Shown: positions 1 through 6,303 of the stretch, piece by piece
Numbering within the stretch: position 1 is the stretch's first letter
Layout of the letters: each line of letters starts with the position of its first letter
DNA from: Candidatus Saccharimonadota bacterium
GTDB lineage: Bacteria > Patescibacteriota > Saccharimonadia > Saccharimonadales > Saccharimonadaceae
DNA: 8,302 nucleotides
Assembly (NCBI GenBank): GCA_900555675.1
Contig: UNSN01000028.1
Location: forward strand, 1-8,302
Reading direction: 5' to 3'
Notes under the pieces: model-generated
Database searches by the model: none
Told to the model about the DNA's origin: nothing
The model's input: only the letters and a program-made list of their open reading frames with translations
Made by a program: the position numbers and the translations under genes

Positions 1-12
1 CGCTCAATTCTC

Positions 13-21
13 TGTTAAAAT
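13..21 (+). promoter_or_regulatory. Extended -10 promoter of hpt, probably leaderless
   Basis: The bases TG-T-TAAAAT (TG at 13-14, hexamer at 16-21) match an extended -10 element with one deviation from TATAAT. Exactly six bases separate the hexamer from the ATG at 28, so the expected transcription start falls on or beside the A of the start codon. No Shine-Dalgarno sequence is present; the six bases are AAAAAG. The -35 region would lie outside the window, so it cannot be judged. The same spacing recurs at murD and serS, which strengthens the call. Confidence 0.6.
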
Positions 22-27
22 AAAAAG

Positions 28-567
28 ATGGATAAAGATATTGAGAAAATTTTATTTACGAACGAAGAAATAAAAACGGCAGTTCAAAAACTTGGGAAAA
101 AATTGACTGAGAATTATCACGATAAAAATCCTGTTGTCGTGGGTATTTTACGCGGCGCGGCGCCGTTTATGATCGACTTGATACAGGCGATGGATTGCTA
201 TATGGAAATTGATTTCATGGCGGTTTCCAGCTACGGCGACGACACAAAATCTTCTGGATCTGTAAAAATCATCAAAGATTTGGATACCGACGTGACGGAT
301 AGACACGTGTTGATAGTTGAGGACATAATTGACAGTGGTCGAACCGCCCAGGCGCTAAGAGAATTATTTGCCGCAAAAAATGCTGCGTCGGTAAAAATAT
401 GTTCGCTATTAGACAAACCAGCGCGGCGCGAAGTTGACGCAAAAGCCGACTATGTAGGTATTGATACGCCGAATGAATTTGTCGTTGGCTACGGACTGGA
501 TTTTCGCCAGCAATATCGCAACTTACCATACATCGGCGTCTTAAAACCAGAAGTCTATCAAGATTAA
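28..567 (+). CDS. hpt: Hypoxanthine (guanine) phosphoribosyltransferase
   Basis: A cytosolic purine-salvage enzyme that transfers the phosphoribosyl group of PRPP to hypoxanthine or guanine, giving IMP or GMP. At 179 residues it has the usual length of bacterial Hpt. Visible motifs in order are the pyrophosphate-binding loop GILRGAAPF (39-47), the flexible catalytic loop [11 protein letters not shown] (67-77), the PRPP-binding signature [14 protein letters not shown] (94-107, with E98, D99 and D102), the purine-contacting Lys in LLDK (127-130), and the C-terminal [20 protein letters not shown] (151-170) typical of the family. The ATG at 28 is the only sensible start and carries no Shine-Dalgarno site. 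The gene converges on murD, with the two stop codons overlapping. Specificity for hypoxanthine over guanine cannot be read from the sequence. In a small host-dependent bacterium such salvage would matter, but that is inference. Confidence 0.95.
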   Translation: MDKDIEKILFTNEEIKTAVQKLGKKLTENYHDKNPVVVGILRGAAPFMIDLIQAMDCYMEIDFMAVSSYGDDTKSSGSVKIIKDLDTDVTDRHVLIVEDIIDSGRTAQALRELFAAKNAASVKICSLLDKPARREVDAKADYVGIDTPNEFVVGYGLDFRQQYRNLPYIGVLKPEVYQD

Positions 568-1808
568 AGTTCTTCTACGGCGGCGACGAATTGCTCGCCA
601 CGATCAGAATAACTCTTAAACATATCAAAGCTGGCGGCCGCTGGACTAAGAATCACCACGTCGCCAGATTGCGCTTTATTTTTGGTTGATTTGGCAACCT
701 CTTTCATTGTCGCCATATCTAATTGGACAATTTCACAATCAATTTTCTCTTCCATTAAGACTTCCCTAATTTCATCAGAGTTGGCACCATTGATAATTAT
801 CAATCGCACGTTTTGTCGGGCAATTTCTTTCGCTAACTCAGAATAATCCGCGCCTTTATCCGATCCGCCCAAAATCAAAATTTTCGGCTCCGCAAAAGCT
901 TTTAATGCCGCAATCGCACTACCTGGAGTTGTCGAAATGCTGTCATCGTAATATTTCACGCCGTATTTTTCAGCAACAAACTTCAGTCGATGCGGTAACC
1001 CCGTAAACTCGCTAAGTCCCTTCTTTATTTCATCATCCGACACGTTCGGCAAAATCAACTTCACCGCCGCTATCGCCGCGCACGCATTGTCAATATTATG
1101 CTTCCCTGGCAAGCGAATCGCAGAAGTTATATCGTCCGATAGAACAAATGGATATTCCTTTTTCTGCGCCGAACTCGTATCTGCAATCGACGAGCTAAAC
1201 TCATTTTGAGAATTATAGACAACATAATCGTCCGCGGTTTGAGACTTGGCAATATTCGCTTTTGCCGCCAAATAATCATTAAAATCAACGTGGACGTTCA
1301 AGTGGTCAGGTTCAATCATCAGTACCACGGCAACGTGCGGAGATTGCTGCAAATCCCACAATTGAAAACTGGATAATTCATAAACGACAATGTCATTTTT
1401 CTTAATTTTCGGTAAAATATCCAAAGCTGGCACGCCAATATTCCCCACCAAATGCACGGTTTTACCTGCGGCGCGTAAAATCGACGAGATAAAACTACAC
1501 GTCGTACCCTTGCCTTTTGTGCCAGTCACGCCAATTATAGTCGCTGGGCAATTAGCAAAAAACTCATTTGTCGCCGACCAAATTTGACCGCTAGTCTTTA
1601 TCTTTTTTGGCGGAAGACTTGGCGATCTAACGATTAAATCCGCGTCATCCAGCCCCGAAAATCCCGTCTGATAAGCCACATTCTCCGGCAAATTATCTAC
1701 TTTTTCGCGTTCGTCCGCCACCAAAAAATCAGCTTCCGGAAACTTCTCCCGAAAATACCGCAAATTAGATTGACCTTCAACACCAAAACCAGCAATAACA
1801 ATTTTCAT
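564..1808 (-). CDS. murD: UDP-N-acetylmuramoyl-L-alanine--D-glutamate ligase
   Basis: A cytosolic ATP-dependent Mur ligase that adds the second amino acid, normally D-Glu, to UDP-MurNAc-L-Ala. It has 414 residues against about 438 in E. coli. The N-terminal Rossmann-like domain starts [12 protein letters not shown]. The central ATPase domain has the P-loop [11 protein letters not shown] (93-103), ELSSFQL (144-150), EPDHLNVH (166-173), a Lys in YLAAKANI (K183, at the site of the carbamylated Lys in E. coli MurD) and [12 protein letters not shown] (234-245). The C-terminal domain has GLPHRLKF (270-277), DDSISTTPG (288-296), GGSDKGADY (314-322) and [11 protein letters not shown] (387-397). The P-loop reads GKG where GKS/GKT is usual, and DSISTTP replaces the DSKATN of E. 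coli. The start is an ATG six bases after a TATAAT box. No terminator is visible before hpt, which it meets tail to tail. Paralogous Mur ligases are excluded by GLPHR and the length. Confidence 0.92.
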   Translation of the reverse strand: MKIVIAGFGVEGQSNLRYFREKFPEADFLVADEREKVDNLPENVAYQTGFSGLDDADLIVRSPSLPPKKIKTSGQIWSATNEFFANCPATIIGVTGTKGKGTTCSFISSILRAAGKTVHLVGNIGVPALDILPKIKKNDIVVYELSSFQLWDLQQSPHVAVVLMIEPDHLNVHVDFNDYLAAKANIAKSQTADDYVVYNSQNEFSSSIADTSSAQKKEYPFVLSDDITSAIRLPGKHNIDNACAAIAAVKLILPNVSDDEIKKGLSEFTGLPHRLKFVAEKYGVKYYDDSISTTPGSAIAALKAFAEPKILILGGSDKGADYSELAKEIARQNVRLIIINGANSDEIREVLMEEKIDCEIVQLDMATMKEVAKSTKNKAQSGDVVILSPAAASFDMFKSYSDRGEQFVAAVEEL

Positions 1809-1814
1809 AACCTG

Positions 1815-1823
1815 ATTATATCA
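1815..1823 (-). promoter_or_regulatory. Extended -10 promoter of murD, leaderless spacing
   Basis: Read on the minus strand this is TGATATAAT, a perfect extended -10 (TG at 1823-1822, TATAAT at 1820-1815). Six bases (CAGGTT) follow before the ATG at 1808, so the start of transcription should coincide with the start codon. No good -35 hexamer is seen at 16-18 bases, as expected if the TG extension carries recognition. The element lies inside the 36-base gap between the M16 stop codon and murD. The block CGTGATATAAT is shared exactly with the hpf promoter. Confidence 0.72.
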
Positions 1824-1844
1824 CGAGCAATTTACGATTACACC

Positions 1845-3122
1845 CTAGAACAGCTTGTCGAGCTTGTCGTACAGCTTCGTTAATAGCTCTTTTTCTTCCG
1901 AAGTAACTGCTGCCAACGTCCATGTGTTGGATGCAAAAAATTGACGAGCCGTTTCAATCAACTGATCGGGAGTTACCGCCAAGATAGAATCTGGAACGGC
2001 GGCATAATCTCTCACGAAATCATCAGCAAAATATCGTCCTACGTAAAAATTACTTACTTGCCCAACAGTTTGAGCGCCCATTTGATAACGACCCAACGAA
2101 TATGACTTCACACTTTCCAAATCCTCTTCGGAAATAGATCCAGCCAAAACTTTCTTCAATTCTCTCACGATAATATCAAAGAGCTTTTCTGCAGTTTCAA
2201 CATTTACTTGTCCACCAAAATCCCAAGCCGAATCGTAAAAACCAATCGACGTATCACTAAAAATACCATACGCCAAGCCTTTTTTACGAGCCGCGCCAAA
2301 AATCCTCGAGCTCATCGTGCCGGTCAGAATGTGATTCAATGCGTTCATGGCCGTGACTTCTTCATCACTTAACTCGCGCGGAATCATCATTGACCAGCCA
2401 AACGTCAAATTCGTCGCCTCTTTTCGCTTAACTAAGACTGGGTTAGCCCTGCGTGGTTCATCGCGCGGAATAACGAACCGCTCGCCCGTCTCTAATTGCC
2501 ATCCCTCAAGATGTTCTTTAATAGCCGCTTTTCGTCCAGCCATTTTTCCAGCCACCACAAACCGCATATTCTTCAAGGTATGCGTTCGCTTGTGATGATT
2601 TTTAATGTCTTTCAGCTCAATATTAGCAATTGTTTTTAAGCGCTGATTATACGTCAAAATATCTTCACCCAGCGCCTGCTGAATGCGCGGCCACATCACG
2701 CGGTTATGATTGTTGAGATAGCCAGTCAATTCAGAGCGAACATTGCCCTTTTCCGCCTCAAGCTCATCAGCGTTGAATCGCGGCGTTGTAATAGCCAATC
2801 TCTGAAGCTCCAAAATCCTGTCCCACTCAAAATCCGCACAAATCGCTTCATAAACCATTGAATAGTCAGAAGTGTAAGCGTTGTGATAGGCGCCGTTCTT
2901 GGTAAATTCCTGCTCGTAATTGTGCTCCGAACGAAACTTTTCATTCGCACCGAACGCCATATGCTCCATAATGTGAGCAGTTTCATAAATATCTTTATTC
3001 AGAACGTAGCGATTTCCCGCCCTGAACTGCACCTGAAAACTCATTACCGTAGCATCTGGAACGTCAATCAACAAGCCGCGCGCACCATTCTTCAGTCTAA
3101 TTTCCTCAACTGTATGTTTCAT
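1845..3122 (-). CDS. M16 family (insulinase/processing-peptidase-like) zinc metallopeptidase
   Basis: A 425-residue protein with the inverted zinc motif of M16 peptidases, HIMEH (H50, E53, H54). E131 in the downstream helix EKGNVRSEL lies 77 residues past H54, matching the third zinc ligand of mitochondrial processing peptidase and its relatives, with E124 seven residues earlier as in that family. The catalytic set is therefore intact. The C-terminal half carries the second M16 repeat, including SSRIFGAARKKGLAYG (271-286), the substrate-binding-domain signature. No signal peptide or membrane segment is visible at the N-terminus, so it probably acts in the cytosol. It starts 15 bases after the secA stop with no promoter between and only a weak AGAG Shine-Dalgarno seven bases before the ATG, so it is co-transcribed with secA. 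The substrate is unknown. Degradation of signal peptides or other small peptides is a guess from context. It ends with TAG. Confidence 0.88.
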   Translation of the reverse strand: MKHTVEEIRLKNGARGLLIDVPDATVMSFQVQFRAGNRYVLNKDIYETAHIMEHMAFGANEKFRSEHNYEQEFTKNGAYHNAYTSDYSMVYEAICADFEWDRILELQRLAITTPRFNADELEAEKGNVRSELTGYLNNHNRVMWPRIQQALGEDILTYNQRLKTIANIELKDIKNHHKRTHTLKNMRFVVAGKMAGRKAAIKEHLEGWQLETGERFVIPRDEPRRANPVLVKRKEATNLTFGWSMMIPRELSDEEVTAMNALNHILTGTMSSRIFGAARKKGLAYGIFSDTSIGFYDSAWDFGGQVNVETAEKLFDIIVRELKKVLAGSISEEDLESVKSYSLGRYQMGAQTVGQVSNFYVGRYFADDFVRDYAAVPDSILAVTPDQLIETARQFFASNTWTLAAVTSEEKELLTKLYDKLDKLF

Positions 3123-3137
3123 TGCCTAGTTCTCTGA

Positions 3138-5768
3138 TTATTTACGATTTTTCTTACGGTTCTGTCGCTGAGCCTTTTTCTTCTTTCGAGCTTGATTCTT
3201 CGCACGATTTGATTCCGCGCTAGTCTTACCCTTTTTCACAGAGAAGTCATCGTCACGATTTTCCTCGCCCGAACCAATTTCATTTACGCCACGCTCAACG
3301 GCATTTTCTGCCAACCTAGTTAGCTCAGTGTCATATTCGTCGTCTTGAGATTGACGAACTGTAGCGTCGGCTTTATGGATATTAAATATCGTTGCTAGAA
3401 CTTCATCGCGGAGATTAGCTTGCAAACTCTCAAACAACTTCTGGGATTCTGATCGATATTCCACCAAAGGGTCACGCTGTCCAACACTTCGCCAGTGAAT
3501 GCCCTCGCGCAAATGTTGCATATTTTCCAAATGCTGCATCCACAATGTATCCAACACCGCCATATAAACTTCGCGCTCAACTCCGCGCAAATCATCAGCG
3601 CCAATCTCACGCTCTTTCTCCGCGTAAGCTTCTTCAGCCAGCTCCAGCGCCTTCTCATAGCGCAAACGATCTTTCTTCTCCTTGCCAACCTTTTCAATTT
3701 TTTCCTTATCAATTGGGAAAATAACTGAGAAATCCTCGACAAACTTTGGGTTATTCTTTGATGGAAGAGTTGTCAATTCGTGAACTTTAGCTCGCAGCAA
3801 TCGCTCAATTTCTGGCTTGATATTATCGCCTTCCAAAATCCTACGTCGCATGACATAAACGACGCGACGATGACGGTTAATCACATTGTCGTATTGAACA
3901 ACATTTTTGCGCGTATCAAAGTTATAGCCCTCAACTCGTTTCTGTGCTGCTTCCAATGTTTTCGATACGGCGCGAGTTCTGATTGGTGTATCATTATCAA
4001 CACCCAGTCTATCCATCAACGATGCAATTCGCTCACCCTGGAAAATTCGCATCAAATCATCTTCGGTCGAAACGTAAAACTGAGTCTCGCCTGGGTCGCC
4101 CTGACGTCCGCCACGACCGCGCAACTGATTGTCAATTCGACGTGATTCGTGTCGCTCTGAACCGATAACAACCAATCCGCCCAATTCCTTAACACCCTCG
4201 CCAAGCTTAATGTCCGTACCACGACCAGCAATATTCGTAGCCAAAGTAATCGCGCCTTTTTCGCCGGCTTTCGCAACAATTGCAGCCTCACGCTCATTGT
4301 TCTTGGCGTTCAAAATCTCAAACTTAATACCTTCTTTTTCCAAATATTTGGCAATTTGCTCATTCTTTTCAATAGAACCAGAGCCAACCAGAACAGGACG
4401 ACCTTGCTTGTGGTAATCCTTAATCGCCTCAGCAACAGCTTTCAATTTGGCCTTTTCAGTCTTGAAAATCAAGTCTTCCTTATCCTCGCGAATAACTGGT
4501 TTGTTCGGTGGAATTTGGATAACATCAAGTGAATAAATTTGCTGGAACTCCTCAGCTTCGGTAAATGCCGTACCAGTCATACCGCTCAATTTATTGTACA
4601 AACGGAAGTAATTCTGGAATGAAATTGTCGCCAAGGTCATGCTCTCTTCCAGCACAGGAACGCCTTCTTTAGCCTCAATTGCCTGATGTAAGCCTTCGTT
4701 GTAACGGCGACCCTGCATCAAACGACCAGTATGTTCGTCAACAATAATCACTTCACCGTCGTTGGTTACAACGTAATCTTTGTCGCGCTTGAACAATGTC
4801 TGTGCCCTTAATGCTTGGTCTATATGATAAACACTACGCACGTGATCTGGTGTGTACAAGTTTTTTATTCCCAACAATTTCTGAACTTTTTCAACGCCCT
4901 CGTCAGTCAAAGCAACACTTCGGCGCTTCTCATCCAAAACGTAATCTTCCGGAACCAACTTCGCAGCGATTTTAGCAAACGTGTAATAATTGTCAGGATT
5001 TTCAGCCGCTGGAGCAGAGATAATAAGTGGCGTACGAGCCTCGTCAATCAGAATTGAGTCAACCTCGTCAACGATTGCGAAGTTCAATTCACGCTGCCTG
5101 AGCAAATCGACATCATTAACCATGTTGTCGCGCAAATAGTCAAAGCCAAACTCGTTATTCGTGCCGTAAGTAATATCCGCAGCGTAAGCCTCTTTACGCG
5201 AAACTGGACGAAGTTTTCGCATTCGAGGATCGTCGTGATGCTCATTGTCGTAATCTTTATCATAAACAAATGACGCTTCGTTAATAATCACACCAGTAGT
5301 CAGGCCTAGGAAATCATACACTTGACCCATCCAACCAGCGTCGCGCTGCGCCAAATAATCGTTAACCGTCACCACATGAACACCCTTGCCCTCCAAAGCA
5401 TTCAGATAAGTCGGCAGCGTCGCCACAAGAGTCTTACCTTCACCAGTTTTCATCTCGGCAACGTTACCCTCATGAAGAACCATACCACCAATCAACTGCA
5501 CATCATACGGACGTTCACCAATCACACGCTTAGCGGCTTCCCTAGCCACGGCAAACGCATCTGGCAAAATCGTATCAAGCGTCACGCTCTTCTTCGACAA
5601 ACGCTTTTTCAGCTCATCAGTTTGCGCCCGAAGCTCCTTATCGGACATCTTTTCATATTTGTCATTCAGACCGTTAATAACGTCAACTTGCTTACGCAAT
5701 CGTTTCAAAATCTTCTTCTGTGGATCGCCAAAAATCTTACTCAGCGCTTTTTGTTGTGTAATTGCCAT
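3138..5768 (-). CDS. secA: Preprotein translocase ATPase SecA
   Basis: The motor ATPase that drives unfolded preproteins through SecYEG at the cytoplasmic membrane. From the chosen ATG it has 876 residues. In order there are the Walker A box MKTGEGKT (106-113), YGTNNEFGFDYLRDNM (201-216), the Walker B-like DEVDSILIDEARTPL (234-248), the preprotein-crosslinking region between the two halves of the motor, SGMTGTAF at the start of NBD2 (395-402), TNIAGRGTDIKL (511-522), the arginine-finger region RGRGGRQGDPG (550-560), and the helical wing/scaffold segment with LREGIHWRSVGQRDPLVEY (753-771). The C-terminus lacks the usual Cys/His zinc-binding SEC-C motif and ends in a Lys/Arg-rich tail (845-876). 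The start at 5768 (MAITQQKALSKIFG) is preferred because homology to SecA begins here. An in-frame TTG at 5804 would add 12 atypical residues. The M16 gene follows in the same operon, and hpf lies upstream, a neighbour pairing also known in Bacillus. Confidence 0.97.
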   Translation of the reverse strand: MAITQQKALSKIFGDPQKKILKRLRKQVDVINGLNDKYEKMSDKELRAQTDELKKRLSKKSVTLDTILPDAFAVAREAAKRVIGERPYDVQLIGGMVLHEGNVAEMKTGEGKTLVATLPTYLNALEGKGVHVVTVNDYLAQRDAGWMGQVYDFLGLTTGVIINEASFVYDKDYDNEHHDDPRMRKLRPVSRKEAYAADITYGTNNEFGFDYLRDNMVNDVDLLRQRELNFAIVDEVDSILIDEARTPLIISAPAAENPDNYYTFAKIAAKLVPEDYVLDEKRRSVALTDEGVEKVQKLLGIKNLYTPDHVRSVYHIDQALRAQTLFKRDKDYVVTNDGEVIIVDEHTGRLMQGRRYNEGLHQAIEAKEGVPVLEESMTLATISFQNYFRLYNKLSGMTGTAFTEAEEFQQIYSLDVIQIPPNKPVIREDKEDLIFKTEKAKLKAVAEAIKDYHKQGRPVLVGSGSIEKNEQIAKYLEKEGIKFEILNAKNNEREAAIVAKAGEKGAITLATNIAGRGTDIKLGEGVKELGGLVVIGSERHESRRIDNQLRGRGGRQGDPGETQFYVSTEDDLMRIFQGERIASLMDRLGVDNDTPIRTRAVSKTLEAAQKRVEGYNFDTRKNVVQYDNVINRHRRVVYVMRRRILEGDNIKPEIERLLRAKVHELTTLPSKNNPKFVEDFSVIFPIDKEKIEKVGKEKKDRLRYEKALELAEEAYAEKEREIGADDLRGVEREVYMAVLDTLWMQHLENMQHLREGIHWRSVGQRDPLVEYRSESQKLFESLQANLRDEVLATIFNIHKADATVRQSQDDEYDTELTRLAENAVERGVNEIGSGEENRDDDFSVKKGKTSAESNRAKNQARKKKKAQRQNRKKNRK

Positions 5769-5771
5769 AAA

Positions 5772-5786
5772 CCTTAAAACTCCCTC
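5772..5786 (-). promoter_or_regulatory. Ribosome binding region of secA
   Basis: On the minus strand GAGGGAG (5786-5780) lies 11 bases and AAGG (5775-5772) three bases before the ATG at 5768. Neither spacing is ideal, but together they favour this ATG. The TTG at 5804 has no purine-rich site before it and would sit only five bases after the predicted transcription start. Confidence 0.5.
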
Positions 5787-5815
5787 ACTTTCAGGCATTT
5801 TCAAAAACTTCTTTT

Positions 5816-5821
5816 ATTATA
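5816..5821 (-). promoter_or_regulatory. Promoter of the secA-M16 operon
   Basis: Minus-strand TATAAT (5821-5816) is preceded 17 bases upstream by TTTTCA (5844-5839), a four-of-six match to TTGACA. Predicted transcription start is near 5809, giving a leader of about 41 bases to the secA ATG. The -35 overlaps the U-tract of the hpf terminator, so the two transcription units abut without spare sequence. Confidence 0.6.
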
Positions 5822-5838
5822 ACTTTTTTCGGGCAATT

Positions 5839-5872
5839 TGAAAAGAAAAAGCGCCCAGAATCTGAACGCTTT
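5839..5872 (-). terminator. Intrinsic terminator of hpf
   Basis: In the minus-strand transcript an 11-pair stem forms between AAAGCGUUCAG (5872-5862) and CUGGGCGCUUU (5858-5848) around a three-base loop, with two G-U pairs, followed by UUCUUUUC. The U-tract lies only on the minus-strand side, so it ends transcription coming from hpf. It starts 21 bases after the hpf stop codon. Confidence 0.88.
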
Positions 5873-5893
5873 CCTGCTAATTTCATCTATCAA

Positions 5894-6265
5894 TTATTTT
5901 CGGCCGAAAGTTTGCTTTAGCTTCGCCAAAACCCCACGACTTCCGCCAACGTGAGCCAGCACATCGTCTTTGTACTTACGAACTTGACCATTCAACCTAG
6001 CTTCAACAATATCCACTGCAGCCAAAACGTTCATGGTTGAATCCTTAGCTATAATTTTCTTATCTGGCACATTGATGATAACTTCAACTTCGTACTTGTT
6101 GCCGCCAGGATTGTCAATCTGCTTAATCTTAACGTCTGCAGACGCACTTTTTCGCGCGTGGCGTGGCAAGTATTTTCCCAGAGAACCAATTTTTCGCTCA
6201 ACGTATTTTTTTGTTGTGGCGTTCAGCTCATATTTAACGCCAGTAATTGTAATATCCTTAATCAT
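5894..6265 (-). CDS. hpf: Ribosome hibernation promoting factor / RaiA-type, short form
   Basis: A 123-residue protein matching the S30AE/RaiA ribosome-binding domain: it begins MIKDITITGVKYELNATTKKYVERKIGSLGKY-like (TITGVKYELN at 6-15, YVERKIGSLGKYL at 21-33) and continues with VKIKQIDNPGGNKYEVEVII (45-64), a basic strand-turn and the helix STMNVLAAVDIVEARLNGQVRKYK (76-99). The family binds between 30S head and body, blocking mRNA and tRNA sites in stationary phase. The long-form C-terminal dimerisation domain (proteins of about 180 residues or more) is absent; only a short basic tail ending KLKQTFGRK follows. On family knowledge, ribosome dimers would need another factor or not form. It has its own extended -10 promoter, the strongest Shine-Dalgarno in the window and its own terminator, so it can be expressed apart from serS and secA. 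HPF versus YfiA/RaiA cannot be separated here. Confidence 0.9.
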   Translation of the reverse strand: MIKDITITGVKYELNATTKKYVERKIGSLGKYLPRHARKSASADVKIKQIDNPGGNKYEVEVIINVPDKKIIAKDSTMNVLAAVDIVEARLNGQVRKYKDDVLAHVGGSRGVLAKLKQTFGRK

Positions 6266-6269
6266 TTTT

Positions 6270-6275
6270 CCTCCT
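6270..6275 (-). promoter_or_regulatory. Strong Shine-Dalgarno of hpf
   Basis: Minus-strand AGGAGG ends four bases before the ATG at 6265. It is the only full consensus Shine-Dalgarno before a gene in this window and fixes the start codon of hpf. Confidence 0.85.
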
Positions 6276-6294
6276 ACTAACTAGTATGCTCTCT

Positions 6295-6303
6295 ATTATA
6301 TCA
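6295..6303 (-). promoter_or_regulatory. Extended -10 promoter of hpf embedded in the serS 3' end
   Basis: Minus-strand TGATATAAT (6303-6295) is a perfect extended -10. It overlaps the last codons of serS (GTG ATA TAA), so the serS stop codon is part of the -10 hexamer. Predicted transcription start is near 6288, giving a leader of about 23 bases that contains AGGAGG. No convincing -35 is present at 17 bases. The 11-base block CGTGATATAAT is identical to that at murD (1825-1815). Confidence 0.72.

Noticed and set aside
580..600. Possible hairpin GGCGA...TCGCC just after the hpt stop codon
   Set aside because: The stem has only five pairs, is inside murD and is not followed by a U-tract, so it does not qualify as the hpt terminator.
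1852..1869. Perfect tandem 9-base repeat AGCTTGTCG
   Set aside because: It encodes DKL-DKL at the end of the M16 protein. Two copies within a charged helix are most simply coding bias or a small in-frame duplication, with no sign of a regulatory role.
3780..4145. A 121-codon plus-strand open frame opposite secA
   Set aside because: Same reasoning: no motif, no promoter or Shine-Dalgarno, and the opposite strand carries conserved SecA motor sequence.
5322..5777. A 151-codon plus-strand open frame opposite secA
   Set aside because: It lies fully within the well-supported secA, has a His/Asn/Leu/Ile-rich composition with no recognisable motif and no ribosome binding site. It is a shadow of the secA codon pattern.
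5769..5804. Upstream TTG start for secA adding 12 residues
   Set aside because: The added residues do not resemble SecA N-termini, the TTG lacks a ribosome binding site, and it lies only five bases from the predicted transcription start.
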